A DNA stretch of 33,442 nucleotides from an uncultured Brevibacillus sp. GTDB lineage: Bacteria > Bacillota > Bacilli > Brevibacillales > Brevibacillaceae. The notes under the pieces were generated by a model. That model was not told the origin of the DNA, did not search any database, and worked only from the letters and a program-made list of their open reading frames with translations. Position numbers and translations under genes: made by a program. The stretch is from NCBI GenBank assembly GCA_946402065.1, contig CAMIVR010000050.1, positions 1-33,442 of the forward strand. Reading direction: 5' to 3'. This document shows, piece after piece, positions 1 to 8,907 of the stretch; position 1 is the stretch's first letter, and each line of letters opens with the position of its first letter.

Positions 1-552
1 TTTTTGCAGAAGGAACCTGATCAGAAGCGGCGCACTCCGTTGATCATTATGGCTGCGCCCGGATTTGAGCAGTCGGCAGGAAAGCTGGCGGAACGGCTGT
101 CTGCACTGCGAAACGAGCAGCTGGCTGTCGTGCCGTGGGATGAACAGCAGTTCGGCGGCGAGTCCGCGATGATCCTCATTGGCGACAACAAGGCGTACGC
201 TTCTTCAGCCTTTTATCAGAAGCTGGCCCAGGAGCAGGGGATGAACGGTCTTTACGCTGTGATGAACGACCAGGGCATACAGACACTTGACCTGCAAGGC
301 AAGACAGTCCAAGCGTATACGGACGGACAGGTCGGCCTCTTGCTCAGCACCGTCAACCCGACGAGTCGAAAACCGCTCTGGCTGATCGCAGGAATCGGCC
401 AGTCGGGAGTCGATCAGGTCATTGAGACATTGGTGAGCGCAGCGGAGGACGCCAATGCGTATCCGTGGCGCAATACCTTTGGCGTTCTGGTGGAAGCGGG
501 GCAAAACGCTGTTTCTTTGCCGATTATCCAATCGAAGGGCGTGACGCCATGA
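1..552 (+). CDS. 3' end of an unrecognised protein upstream of an ECF transporter (5' partial)
   Basis: An open frame runs from the window edge to a TGA at 550-552. The TTG at 4 has no ribosome binding site in view, so the true start is probably outside the window. About 183 residues are visible. They are soluble in character, with alternating hydrophobic strands and helices (LIIMAAPGFEQ, AMILIGDNKAYA, PLWLIAGIGQSG), and there are no membrane helices or cysteine motifs. I do not recognise the family. The stop overlaps the start of the ECF S component by four bases (ATGA), so it is the upstream member of the same operon and may be an extracytoplasmic or accessory partner of the importer. That role is inferred only from position. 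Confidence 0.6.
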   Translation, partial: FLQKEPDQKRRTPLIIMAAPGFEQSAGKLAERLSALRNEQLAVVPWDEQQFGGESAMILIGDNKAYASSAFYQKLAQEQGMNGLYAVMNDQGIQTLDLQGKTVQAYTDGQVGLLLSTVNPTSRKPLWLIAGIGQSGVDQVIETLVSAAEDANAYPWRNTFGVLVEAGQNAVSLPIIQSKGVTP

Positions 553-1208
553 ACTGGGCCATGATCGTTTTGCTCGCGCTGCTTTGTCTGTTTGCCGCGC
601 TACTGCTTTGGTTTGAACGGAGTAAAACGGACGAAAAGCTGATCGCCGTGATTGGCACGCTGGGCGCATTGGCAGCGGCGGCGCGAATTCCGTTTGCCGT
701 GATTCCCAACGTGCAGCCGACAACGTTTATCGTGATGCTGGCCGGCTATGTTTTCGGCATGCGCGTCGGCTTTTTTGTCGGCGCCATCGCCGCTGTCCTG
801 TCCAACATCTATTTCGGGCAAGGACCGTGGACGCTCTGGCAAATGTTCGCCTGGGGGTTATCCGGCTTTACCGCAGGTTTATTGCGTCATCTGCTCGAGC
901 GAAACGGCACGTCTCAGCCGTTGTCAACCCGCACGCAAAAATGGCTGTTTACGGCACTGTGCACGTTTTGGGGCTTTTTGTTCGGATGGATCATGAATTT
1001 GTGGATATTCCTTGGCTTGGGGTCGTTCATGAACTGGAAGAGCTTTGTCGCGTACTACGCAGCGAGCCTCTCGTTTGACACGGCTCATGCGGTAGGCAAC
1101 TTTATCTTTTCCAGCCTGTTTGCGGTCATGTTCGCCCGGATCTTTGCCCGCTACCACCGCAAGCTGACTGTATCGAGACTGCAGCTGCAGGAGGAGGCAG
1201 GCTGTTGA
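549..1208 (+). CDS. ECF transporter S component (substrate-binding membrane subunit)
   Basis: A 219-residue, very hydrophobic protein with about six membrane helices. A first helix at residues 3-22 is followed by a charged linker (ERSKTDEK) and then the S-component-like part, with glycine-rich helices (LAGYVFGMRVGFFVGAIAAVLSN) and the re-entrant FGQGPWTLWQMFAWGLSGF stretch. S components bind the vitamin or metal and dock on EcfT. The ATG at 549 overlaps the previous stop, and its own stop overlaps the EcfT start, so the module is translationally coupled. Transport through EcfT/EcfA is supported by context. The substrate cannot be assigned; cobalamin or another vitamin is possible. No riboswitch is visible because the operon start lies outside the window. 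Confidence 0.82.
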   Translation: MNWAMIVLLALLCLFAALLLWFERSKTDEKLIAVIGTLGALAAAARIPFAVIPNVQPTTFIVMLAGYVFGMRVGFFVGAIAAVLSNIYFGQGPWTLWQMFAWGLSGFTAGLLRHLLERNGTSQPLSTRTQKWLFTALCTFWGFLFGWIMNLWIFLGLGSFMNWKSFVAYYAASLSFDTAHAVGNFIFSSLFAVMFARIFARYHRKLTVSRLQLQEEAGC

Positions 1209-2113
1209 ACGGACAACACGAAACAAACCAGGCGGAAGCGATCTGGCGCAAGACCCATCCGGTAGTCGTAGTGGTCATTCTGCTCGCGTTTGGTGTACTA
1301 GCTTTTCTCTGGGAAAATCCGTTGATTACTGTCGGGCTGCTGCTGTATCTGCTCGTCTGGGCCAAGCGTTCGGGAGCGTTGCCGGCGATCACCCGGTTTT
1401 TTCGCATCATTTTTTGGCTGGCCCCGTTTTTTATGCTGATCAATGCGCTGTTTGCCAGTCAAGGGGTGACGTATTTGTGGAAAGGCCCGACCTTGCCTGT
1501 CTTCGGCCGCATCGATATTACCGCCGAAGAGCTTGCCTACGCAGCGATGGGCATCGTCCGGCTGATGATCCTGCTGCTGCTGTCCGGTATGTACCAGCGG
1601 CTTGTCAATCATGACCGCTTTCTCTTTTCCCTGGCCCGGATTGCCCCGCGGTTTGTTCTCGCTGCGGTGATTGCCATTCGCCTGTTTCCGTTTCTGGCAA
1701 AAGAGCTGGCGCGTATCAAGGAAGTGGCCTATCTGCGCGGGATACGTCCGCAGGGCAAGCGCAAACGCGATCGGCTGCGCTATTACGTCCTGCTTTTGCG
1801 GCCGCTGTTGACCACAGCACTGGAAGGCTCATGGATTACGGCGGAGACGCTGTACGCCCGAGGCTTTGGCAGCGGTCCGCGCAGCTACTACAATCCGCGG
1901 TTGATGCAGGCAAGCGAAAAGCTGGCGCTCGTACTGGTGGCGTCCAGCCTGTTTTTGGCATTATTTGGAAAAGTGCTGCAATTTGGTCAGGTGCAATTTT
2001 ATCCGTCCTTTATCTGGTATGATCCCGTGGGAGATGGTTTCTTTTTCTGTGTCTTGCTCGTTTCCTGGATAATGCCGCTGCTTTTTGTCGTACACAGGAG
2101 GGAACAGCAATGA
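1205..2113 (+). CDS. ecfT: ECF transporter transmembrane component EcfT
   Basis: A 302-residue membrane protein that couples the ATPases to the S component. It has N-terminal helices (VVVVVILLAFGVLAFLW, ITVGLLLYLLVWA), a long cytoplasmic coupling region in the middle, and C-terminal helices. Two Ala/Leu-Arg-Gly coupling signatures typical of EcfT are visible: LRG in AYLRGIRPQG and ARG in TLYARGFGSGPR. The start is TTG at 1205, overlapping the S-component stop as TTGA, with AGGAGG about ten bases upstream. The stop overlaps the ATPase start at 2110. It should act as the scaffold for the upstream S component and the downstream double ATPase. Confidence 0.88.
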   Translation: MNGQHETNQAEAIWRKTHPVVVVVILLAFGVLAFLWENPLITVGLLLYLLVWAKRSGALPAITRFFRIIFWLAPFFMLINALFASQGVTYLWKGPTLPVFGRIDITAEELAYAAMGIVRLMILLLLSGMYQRLVNHDRFLFSLARIAPRFVLAAVIAIRLFPFLAKELARIKEVAYLRGIRPQGKRKRDRLRYYVLLLRPLLTTALEGSWITAETLYARGFGSGPRSYYNPRLMQASEKLALVLVASSLFLALFGKVLQFGQVQFYPSFIWYDPVGDGFFFCVLLVSWIMPLLFVVHRREQQ

Positions 2114-3756
2114 GTCAAGCGTTTGAACTGCACAATGTGAGCTACCGCTATCCGGATATGAACGAACTCGCACTCGCCAATCTCAACCTGCAGGTAGGGA
2201 ACGGTGAGTTTGTTCTGCTGCTCGGTGCCAGTGGCAGCGGCAAATCGACGTTTTTGCGCACGCTTAACGGATTGGTGCCGCGCTTTTACGGAGGGGAGAT
2301 CGCTGGTCAAGTGTGCTTGCACGGACAGGATGTGTCGCAGCTCACCCAGCGCCAGATCGTCACCCGGATCGGATTTCTCCATCAGGACCCGGAGCGCCAG
2401 CTTCTGCTCGATTCCGTCGAGCGGGAACTGGTTTTCGGGATGGAGAATCTCGGTATCCCGGAAGCGGAAATGAAAAGCCGGATGGCGGAAATGAGCCATT
2501 TGTTCGGGTTGGGAGCGCTCTGGTCAAAGCGCGTTGCCGAACTGAGCGGCGGTGAGAAGCAGCGGCTCGCACTCGCTGGCGTCCTGGCAGCCTATCCGCA
2601 GGTACTGCTGCTGGACGAGCCCACTTCACAGCTGGATCCCATCCACGCAGAAGAAGTGCTGCAGGCGATGAGACGGGTCAACGAAGATTGGGGCATTACG
2701 GTGCTGCTGAGCGAGCACCGCGTCGAGCGCTGTTTTCATCTGGCCGACCGGATCATTCTGTTTGAAGCAGGCAGGGTGACGTTTCAGGGGACACCGGAGG
2801 CGTTTGCTGCCATGGCGATGTCGGAGCAGCTGGATTGGCAGCATTTTCTGCCGCCGATTACCCGTCATTTTGCCAATGCACGGCTGCTGCCAGCAGCAGG
2901 AGAAGCGGAGAGCGGCATTGGTTCGACTTTGCCATTGACGGTGAAAGCGGCACGTTCCCTGCTGGCCCAAGGTGATCCAGACACACGGAAACCACCGGTG
3001 CGACAGCAGGCGACGGCAGATCATTCGGGTGAGCCTTTGCTCGAGCTGTGCAGCGGCCGGGCGAGCTATGCCTCGGATGGCCAACGTGAAGTGCTGCGCG
3101 GCATCCACTATCGCATTCACCAGGGCGACCACATCGCGCTCTTCGGGGAAAATGGCGCCGGGAAAAGCACGCTGGCGAAAGTGCTGGCAGGTGCTTTGCC
3201 CCTGCTGTCCGGGGAGCTGCGCTGGGAACGGGAGGTCGTGACAGAGCGCTTCTGGGACGATTCATGGAAGCGCATCGGCTACCTGTCGCAAAATCCGAAC
3301 GACTACTTTTTGCACGATTCAGTCGAGGCGGAGCTGGATTTTTCCTTGCAGCAAGCGTATGCAGACAAAGCCGAGCGCGCAGCCAAAAAAATGTTCTTGC
3401 TTCAGTCGCTTGATTTGGCCGCGTATCGCCATCGCCATCCGCACGACTTAAGCGGCGGCGAAAAGCAACGGCTCGCTCTCGCCATCGTCTTGACTGCGGA
3501 GCCGGAGCTGCTGCTGCTCGACGAGCCGACGAGAGGACTGGATGCCGTGCAAAAAAACGCTCTCGCCGACCTCCTTCATTCATTGCCAGTCAAGGCGGTC
3601 GTGATGATTACCCACGACGTCGAGTTCGCTGCGTGCTACGCCAATCGCGTGTCGATTCTCTCACAGGGGGAAATTGTCGCGGACGGCTTGCCGGATGAGG
3701 TCTTTTCGCATTCGTTCTATTACATGCCGCAGGTCTACAAGCTGTACCGTACATAA
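2110..3756 (+). CDS. ECF transporter double ATPase (EcfA1-EcfA2 fusion)
   Basis: A 548-residue protein with two complete ABC ATPase domains in one chain. Domain 1 has Walker A GASGSGKS (about 39-46), signature LSGGEKQR (about 145) and Walker B VLLLDEPTSQLD (about 165). Domain 2 has Walker A GENGAGKST (about 346), signature LSGGEKQR (about 447) and Walker B LLLLDEPTRGLD (about 465), with the H-loop histidine in VVMITHD. A linker of about 60 residues near 245-310 separates them. Many ECF systems use two separate ATPases; here they are fused, as in the YkoD-like group. It powers the importer from the cytoplasmic side. The start follows CAGGAGGGAACAGCA and overlaps the ecfT stop. No clear terminator follows. 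Confidence 0.9.
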   Translation: MSQAFELHNVSYRYPDMNELALANLNLQVGNGEFVLLLGASGSGKSTFLRTLNGLVPRFYGGEIAGQVCLHGQDVSQLTQRQIVTRIGFLHQDPERQLLLDSVERELVFGMENLGIPEAEMKSRMAEMSHLFGLGALWSKRVAELSGGEKQRLALAGVLAAYPQVLLLDEPTSQLDPIHAEEVLQAMRRVNEDWGITVLLSEHRVERCFHLADRIILFEAGRVTFQGTPEAFAAMAMSEQLDWQHFLPPITRHFANARLLPAAGEAESGIGSTLPLTVKAARSLLAQGDPDTRKPPVRQQATADHSGEPLLELCSGRASYASDGQREVLRGIHYRIHQGDHIALFGENGAGKSTLAKVLAGALPLLSGELRWEREVVTERFWDDSWKRIGYLSQNPNDYFLHDSVEAELDFSLQQAYADKAERAAKKMFLLQSLDLAAYRHRHPHDLSGGEKQRLALAIVLTAEPELLLLDEPTRGLDAVQKNALADLLHSLPVKAVVMITHDVEFAACYANRVSILSQGEIVADGLPDEVFSHSFYYMPQVYKLYRT

Positions 3757-3816
3757 TTTTGGCCAAACCTGCACAAAATGGTACTGTTACTTATTTTAAG
3801 ACAGGGAGTGTAGCCA

Positions 3817-4047
3817 ATGGCAAAGCCGGATGATCGTTCCGACAACGTAGACAAGCTGCAAGAGATGGTGCGAAATACGCAGGAGAACCTTCACGAGGCG
3901 GAAGATTTTCTCGCTGCCCACGACAATGAGATGTCTGCCCAAGACAAGGCGGATATCGAAGCGAAAAATCAGCGGCGGGAAGAAAGCATTGAAGGCTATC
4001 GGGAAGAAATCGCTGACGAAGCTTCGGCCATGCCAACCGAGCAGTAA
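3817..4047 (+). CDS. tlp: Small acid-soluble spore protein Tlp
   Basis: A 76-residue, highly charged helical protein. The block PDDRSDNVDKLQEMVRNTQEN near the N terminus and the block NQRREESIEGYREEIADE near the C terminus are the hallmarks of the Tlp (thioredoxin-like protein) SASP family of Bacillus, and the length fits. Tlp is made in the forespore and degraded during outgrowth; its exact job is unclear. The ATG follows AGGGAGTG. It is monocistronic, with an intrinsic terminator just downstream. Expression from a forespore sigma-G promoter would be expected, but I could not pick out convincing -35/-10 elements in the 60-base gap upstream. Confidence 0.92.
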   Translation: MAKPDDRSDNVDKLQEMVRNTQENLHEAEDFLAAHDNEMSAQDKADIEAKNQRREESIEGYREEIADEASAMPTEQ

Positions 4048-4072
4048 GCCATACATAGGAGCATTGAGCCGG

Positions 4073-4109
4073 ACCTGCCACAGCGTTTGCTGGCGGCAGG
4101 TATTTTTTT
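4073..4109 (+). terminator. Intrinsic terminator after tlp
   Basis: ACCTGCC (4073-4079) pairs with GGCAGGT (4095-4101). An inner CAG/CTG pairing sits inside, and seven T residues follow. Confidence 0.8.
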
Positions 4110-4167
4110 ACCCTTTTCACAGCGCTGGCGCGTGCTTCTTGCCCAAAAACGTGGTAATCTGTGATGA

Positions 4168-5322
<1,155 letters not shown>

Positions 5323-5363
5323 GCATTCGATAGAAAACATTGTCACGTAAGGATGGGGAAAAG

Positions 5364-5690
5364 TTGAACTCGACAACAAAATCAAAAATCTTCGTCATCG
5401 CGCTCGTCATCATTGCCGTCATTTTGGGCGTATCCGGGATATTATCGATCCGTCAGACGGAGAGCGAGCACGTCAAAGAGATCAACCGCGTCATTGCTGA
5501 AAAGGGTGGAGAGGTCGCCAGCATCAACACGGTTTCGCTCGAGGAGAGTCCGTTCCAGGAAAGTCCGCAAGGGAACACGATCTACCACATCACGTATACG
5601 AAAGCGGGCAAAAGTCATACCGCCTGGTATCTCGCAGTGAACCATTCTTCCATCAAGCAAGTGCCGGAAGCGTGGAAGTTTGACGACTAG
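5364..5690 (+). CDS. Small single-pass membrane protein of unknown function
   Basis: I do not recognise the family. The protein is 108 residues: a short basic N terminus (NSTTKSK), one membrane helix (IFVIALVIIAVILGVSGIL, about 8-26), then an outward-facing domain of about 80 residues. That domain ends in beta-like segments (TIYHITYTKAGKSHTAWYLAVNHSS) resembling a small PepSY- or lipocalin-like fold, which is a weak impression only. I chose the TTG at 5364 because GGATGGGG lies at the right distance upstream; an in-frame TTG at 5340 is possible but lacks a binding site. It lies between mnmA and an ACT-domain gene on the same strand. Confidence 0.7.
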   Translation: MNSTTKSKIFVIALVIIAVILGVSGILSIRQTESEHVKEINRVIAEKGGEVASINTVSLEESPFQESPQGNTIYHITYTKAGKSHTAWYLAVNHSSIKQVPEAWKFDD

Positions 5691-5713
5691 TAGCAATAAG
5701 CGAGGGGAGACAC

Positions 5714-6226
5714 ATGGCAGATTATACAGAGCTGCGGCTGCTTGGCCAGCTCGTCCGGCGATTTGAGCCAGAGATGGACGCGGCGAGCTTGACGATTTTG
5801 TCTTACGAGCATCGCGACAGCATCTCACAAGCACTGGTGGCCGGTCTTGGCGCCAAGATTGACGTTCAGTCCAGCTCGGGCGAATACTCCAATCAATTGG
5901 CCGTACTGAAGGTCGGCGCGAACAAGTATACGTTCGCCCAGGATTACCGAGAAACCTATCTGAGTGAGATCAATTACTGCACCTGCCGGATTATTGCGGA
6001 AGCCAACGGCGTGCTTGTCTATCACACAGACTATCCCGGCGTCATTTACGATGTATCGCGGATTCTGGCCGAACACAAGATCAACATTTCGAAAATGAAT
6101 GTGTCCCGGGAGCAAAAAGGCAAACAAGCGCTGCTCGTCTCACTGACTGACGAAGAAATCCTGCCCGACGTCCTGTCAGCGCTTGAACAGCTTCCGCAGG
6201 TGACAAAAGTAGTATCGCTGAAATAA
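5714..6226 (+). CDS. ACT-domain protein related to the regulatory part of L-serine dehydratase beta / SerA
   Basis: A 170-residue cytoplasmic protein. Residues about 1-90 look like the allosteric substrate-binding domain found beside ACT domains in serine enzymes. Residues about 97-168 form a clear ACT domain (NGVLVYHTDYPGVIYDVSRILAEHKINISKMNVSREQKGKQALLVSLTD written in part). It has no catalytic domain and none of the iron-sulfur cysteines of the dehydratase alpha chain, so it may be a stand-alone amino-acid sensor or a beta-chain-like subunit. No sdaAA-like gene is adjacent. The ATG follows GAGGGGAGACAC, and an intrinsic terminator follows at 6239. Confidence 0.75.
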   Translation: MADYTELRLLGQLVRRFEPEMDAASLTILSYEHRDSISQALVAGLGAKIDVQSSSGEYSNQLAVLKVGANKYTFAQDYRETYLSEINYCTCRIIAEANGVLVYHTDYPGVIYDVSRILAEHKINISKMNVSREQKGKQALLVSLTDEEILPDVLSALEQLPQVTKVVSLK

Positions 6227-6238
6227 ACAGCCTGACAA

Positions 6239-6272
6239 AAGCTATCCAGCGCCGGATAGCTTCTTTTCTTTA
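6239..6272 (+). terminator. Intrinsic terminator after the ACT-domain gene
   Basis: A perfect nine-base stem, AAGCTATCC (6239-6247) with GGATAGCTT (6254-6262), has a six-base loop and a T-rich tail (TTCTTTTCTTT). Confidence 0.85.
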
Positions 6273-6303
6273 CCATGGAAAATGCAGCAGAGGTGGTCAC
6301 GAA

Positions 6304-6636
6304 ATGATCGAATTGAATCGCGAACAACTGGAAGCGAAATGCAGAGCTGCAACCGATCGGTTCGCCCTGTTTTTTTACACGCCATTATGTGGAACCTGCA
6401 AGGTGGGCGAGCGCATGTTGTCGATCACCGAAGCGATGATGCCAGGGCTTGCGCTGTTTCGCTGCAATGTAAATGCGATGCCGGCAGTGGCGCAGCGATG
6501 GAAGATTCAAAGCGTACCATGTCTGCTCAGCATTCGCGCTGGCGAGCCCGAACGCGTCTTGTATGCCTTCCAATCCGTGGAGAACATCTATCGATTTTTG
6601 CAAGCAGGAGACTTTGACCAGAACTCTCCCGGATGA
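6304..6636 (+). CDS. Thioredoxin family protein (CGTC active site)
   Basis: A 110-residue cytoplasmic thioredoxin-fold protein. The redox motif CGTC sits at residues 29-32, in FFYTPLCGTCKVGERML, after a hydrophobic strand. The cis-proline is in QSVPCLLSIRAGE, next to an extra cysteine. It differs from housekeeping thioredoxin (CGPC) and resembles the YtpP/YbbN-like stand-alone thioredoxin-like proteins of bacilli. The ATG follows AGAGGTGG. It is probably a thiol reductase or disulfide sensor; no partner is adjacent. Confidence 0.85.
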   Translation: MIELNREQLEAKCRAATDRFALFFYTPLCGTCKVGERMLSITEAMMPGLALFRCNVNAMPAVAQRWKIQSVPCLLSIRAGEPERVLYAFQSVENIYRFLQAGDFDQNSPG

Positions 6637-6698
6637 GCTGCACCAGTGCTGGCAGAAGGAAGACCAGTGACGTTCACCTATTCTCTTCTCCGTGAATA

Positions 6699-6707
6699 CA
6701 TAGATTA
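6699..6707 (+). promoter_or_regulatory. Possible mother-cell sigma (E/K type) -10 element before the spore hydrolase
   Basis: CATAGATTA matches the CATANNNTA -10 pattern of mother-cell sigma factors and lies 39 bases before the LysM-GH18 start. The -35 side (CACC near 6675) is 20 bases away, longer than usual, so this is only suggestive. Confidence 0.3.
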
Positions 6708-6745
6708 TAAAAGGTTTTTTACGCAGAGAGAAAAGGAGGAGAAGC

Positions 6746-8029
6746 ATGCAAATCCACGTTGTGCAACCGGAGCAAACACTGTCTGCCATTGCCGACATGT
6801 ACGGCGTATCGGCGAACACGCTCGAAGTCGCCAACCGTATCCCCAACCCCGATCATCTCGTTGTCGGTCAAGCATTGGTCATACCGATCAAAGGCATGTA
6901 CTATTGGGTCAGGCAAGGGGATAGTTTGTATACTATCGGCAAAAAATTCGGGATTACGGCCCGGAGGCTCGCAGAAGTGAACCGAATCCCGCTGTACCGA
7001 CCCTTGCAGATCGGCCAGCGCCTGTACATTCCGCCAAAACCGAGGCGGGTCGCGGAAGTGTACGCATACGCCGATATCGATGCGCACAAAGTGTCGCCGC
7101 GTCTGAAAAAGAATGTGGAGGACGTCGCAACCCAGCTCACTTTTTTTGGCCCATCGAGCTATCAGGTGAAGGCGGACGGCACATTGGTCGAGCCGGACCT
7201 CGACGATTTTTTTACGATCGCCCGGGAAAATGACGTCGTCATGTCTATGGTAATCACCAATACGGTCGGCCATCAGTTCGACGCTGAGCTTGCACGCACC
7301 GTTTTAACCAATGATGACATCCAGAACAAGCTGCTGGACAATATCATCGAAACTGCCAAACGCGAAGGCTTCGGCGACGTCCACCTCGATATAGAACGGG
7401 TGTACGGTGACGATCGCGAGGCCTACAACAGGTTTTTGCGCAGAGCAGCCAGGCGGATTCACGACAACGGGCTGTTGATGTCAACTGCCCTGGCTCCGAA
7501 GGTAAGTGCAACCCATACCGGCGAGTGGTATTCGGCCCACGACTATCGCGTGCATGGAGAAGTGGCCGATTTTGTCGTGCTGGTGACGTATGAGTGGGGC
7601 CATCGCGATGGTCCGCCGATGCCAGTCTCGCCGATCGGTCCTGTACGGAAAGTGCTGGAGTACGCCGTAACGGAAATTCCTCCGGAAAAAATCATGATGG
7701 GACAAAATCTGTACGGCTATGACTGGACGTTGCCGTACGAGAAAGGGACGACTGCAGAAGCGTTAAGCCCGCAAGCCGCGATTGCGCTGGCTGCCAAACA
7801 CAGCGTGCAGATCCATTACGACACAGCCGCTCAGGCCCCCTTTTTCACGTATACGGACAATGACGGGAAGGAGCATAAAGTCTGGTTTGAAGATGCCCGG
7901 TCGATCCAGGCGAAGTTTAATCTGCTGAAAGAGCTCGGCTTGCGCGGCGTCAGCTACTGGCGGTTGGGATTGCCGTTTCCGCAGAACTGGCTTCTGATCC
8001 AGGACAATTTTACCGTGCGCAAGCGGTAA
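6746..8029 (+). CDS. LysM-GH18 spore cortex-lytic glycosidase (YaaH/SleL family)
   Basis: A 427-residue protein. Two LysM modules at about 2-46 and 51-95 bind peptidoglycan or chitin-like glycans. A family 18 glycosidase barrel follows at about 105-420. The GH18 acid/base region reads VHLDIERV, placing the catalytic glutamate at residue 217; later barrel strands (MMGQNLYGYDW, GLRGVSYWRLGLPFPQNW) are also typical. There is no signal peptide, as in YaaH/SleL, which are loaded into the spore coat from the mother cell. The expected role is N-acetylglucosaminidase cleavage of muramic-lactam cortex fragments during germination. The ATG follows AAAAGGAGGAGAAGC, and a terminator follows. Confidence 0.9.
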   Translation: MQIHVVQPEQTLSAIADMYGVSANTLEVANRIPNPDHLVVGQALVIPIKGMYYWVRQGDSLYTIGKKFGITARRLAEVNRIPLYRPLQIGQRLYIPPKPRRVAEVYAYADIDAHKVSPRLKKNVEDVATQLTFFGPSSYQVKADGTLVEPDLDDFFTIARENDVVMSMVITNTVGHQFDAELARTVLTNDDIQNKLLDNIIETAKREGFGDVHLDIERVYGDDREAYNRFLRRAARRIHDNGLLMSTALAPKVSATHTGEWYSAHDYRVHGEVADFVVLVTYEWGHRDGPPMPVSPIGPVRKVLEYAVTEIPPEKIMMGQNLYGYDWTLPYEKGTTAEALSPQAAIALAAKHSVQIHYDTAAQAPFFTYTDNDGKEHKVWFEDARSIQAKFNLLKELGLRGVSYWRLGLPFPQNWLLIQDNFTVRKR

Positions 8030-8071
8030 TTTGTGTCGGGCTTTTCGGTGGGGCGCGAACAAACTCTCTTC

Positions 8072-8106
8072 AGTCTCCTATTCAAGCAGGAGACTTTTCT
8101 CTTTTT
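8072..8106 (+). terminator. Intrinsic terminator after the LysM-GH18 gene
   Basis: A perfect eight-base stem, AGTCTCCT (8072-8079) with AGGAGACT (8088-8095), is followed by TTTTCTCTTTTTT. Confidence 0.85.
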
Positions 8107-8146
8107 TGCTGTACAATAGATGTAGGAACGAATAGGGGGAAATCCG

Positions 8147-8383
8147 ATGAGTGAATGCAAACTGGATCATAGCTATGCAGATGTTCGCAAGAAACTGAGC
8201 GAACAGAGTCGTTTCTTGCCTGAAGCACTGTTGTCCAGACTGGATCAGTACATAAGCGAGCAGCTCGATCAGGCAACACTCAATGAGCTGTTTCACTTAT
8301 TGAAAAAGTACGACTTGGCCGACGATGCGGCCAGGCTCAAGCGCAATCAGGCGTTTCAAGACATGCTTTCGCGTTCTGAATAA
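8147..8383 (+). CDS. Small helical protein of unknown function
   Basis: I do not recognise this 78-residue protein. It is charged and predicted largely helical (SYADVRKKLSEQSRFLPEAL, LNELFHLLKKYDLADDAARLKRNQAF), with one cysteine near the N terminus and no membrane helix. The ATG follows AGGGGGAAATCCG at ideal spacing, and coding character is good. It has its own transcription unit between a terminator and the convergent DUF2203 gene. A TACAAT at 8112-8117 could be its -10, but the -35 is poor. Confidence 0.75.
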   Translation: MSECKLDHSYADVRKKLSEQSRFLPEALLSRLDQYISEQLDQATLNELFHLLKKYDLADDAARLKRNQAFQDMLSRSE

Positions 8384-8405
8384 CGGGCAGGGGAGGCGGA
8401 GCGGC

Positions 8406-8807
8406 CTACAGTTTTTTTCTGCCTGTGAAGCCTTCATTCTCCCCGTGGTAGTGCGTGATTGATTCTTCGTCCTGCTTCCAGCAGAGCAGTACTTCTTCAC
8501 CATTCATGATGGCAGGAAAGTCGACGAGTCCGATATCGATATCCTTCACCTGGATTCCTTTGGCATGGATGGAGTCCAGATGCATCTGTGCTTCCAGTTC
8601 TATAAATTCAAGCGTGCATTCCAGCTTGAAAATCGCTTCGTCCACGGTTTCCAGCGGAGACGTTTTGTCTTTTTCCTGTCGGATTGCTTGCAGTTCTCGA
8701 TAGGTCTGGAAAAACTCTTTTTGCTTCGTCTGCAAAAAAGCGAGCTCTATCTTTAGAAATGGCAACCATTCATTTGCCTGCTCCAGCGTAAAAAATTTCT
8801 TTTCCAT
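8406..8807 (-). CDS. DUF2203 family protein
   Basis: A 133-residue soluble protein. It starts with the FTLEQANEWLPFL segment, has a coiled-coil-like middle (KTKQKEFFQTYRELQ region), and ends with the family hallmark GIQVKDIDIGLVDFPAIMNGEEVLLCW, then a GFTGRKKL tail. This matches the DUF2203 family, whose function is unknown. I placed the start at the ATG at 8807 because AGGAGGTG lies seven bases upstream; the in-frame GTG at 8816 overlaps that binding site. It is convergent with the 78-residue gene and divergent from alaX. Confidence 0.85.
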   Translation of the reverse strand: MEKKFFTLEQANEWLPFLKIELAFLQTKQKEFFQTYRELQAIRQEKDKTSPLETVDEAIFKLECTLEFIELEAQMHLDSIHAKGIQVKDIDIGLVDFPAIMNGEEVLLCWKQDEESITHYHGENEGFTGRKKL

Positions 8808-8828
8808 TTGTTTCACCTCCTACCTAGC

Positions 8829-8834
8829 ATTATA
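8829..8834 (-). promoter_or_regulatory. Probable -10 element for the DUF2203 gene
   Basis: A perfect TATAAT on the minus strand lies 21 bases before the start codon, which gives a short leader just containing the AGGAGGTG. The -35 hexamer (near GCGAAA) is poor. Confidence 0.4.
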
Positions 8835-8907
8835 CTCGATGTAGAATCATTTTCGCCATTTTAAACGTACCTGCCGAATGCAGATTTCGGGTGAAAAGGA
8901 GGAGCAT

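Noticed and set aside
8878..8907. Upstream ATG as the start of the alanyl-tRNA editing gene
   Set aside because: It lacks a ribosome binding site, while AAAAGGAGGAG stands directly before the ATG at 8908, where the family's N terminus begins.
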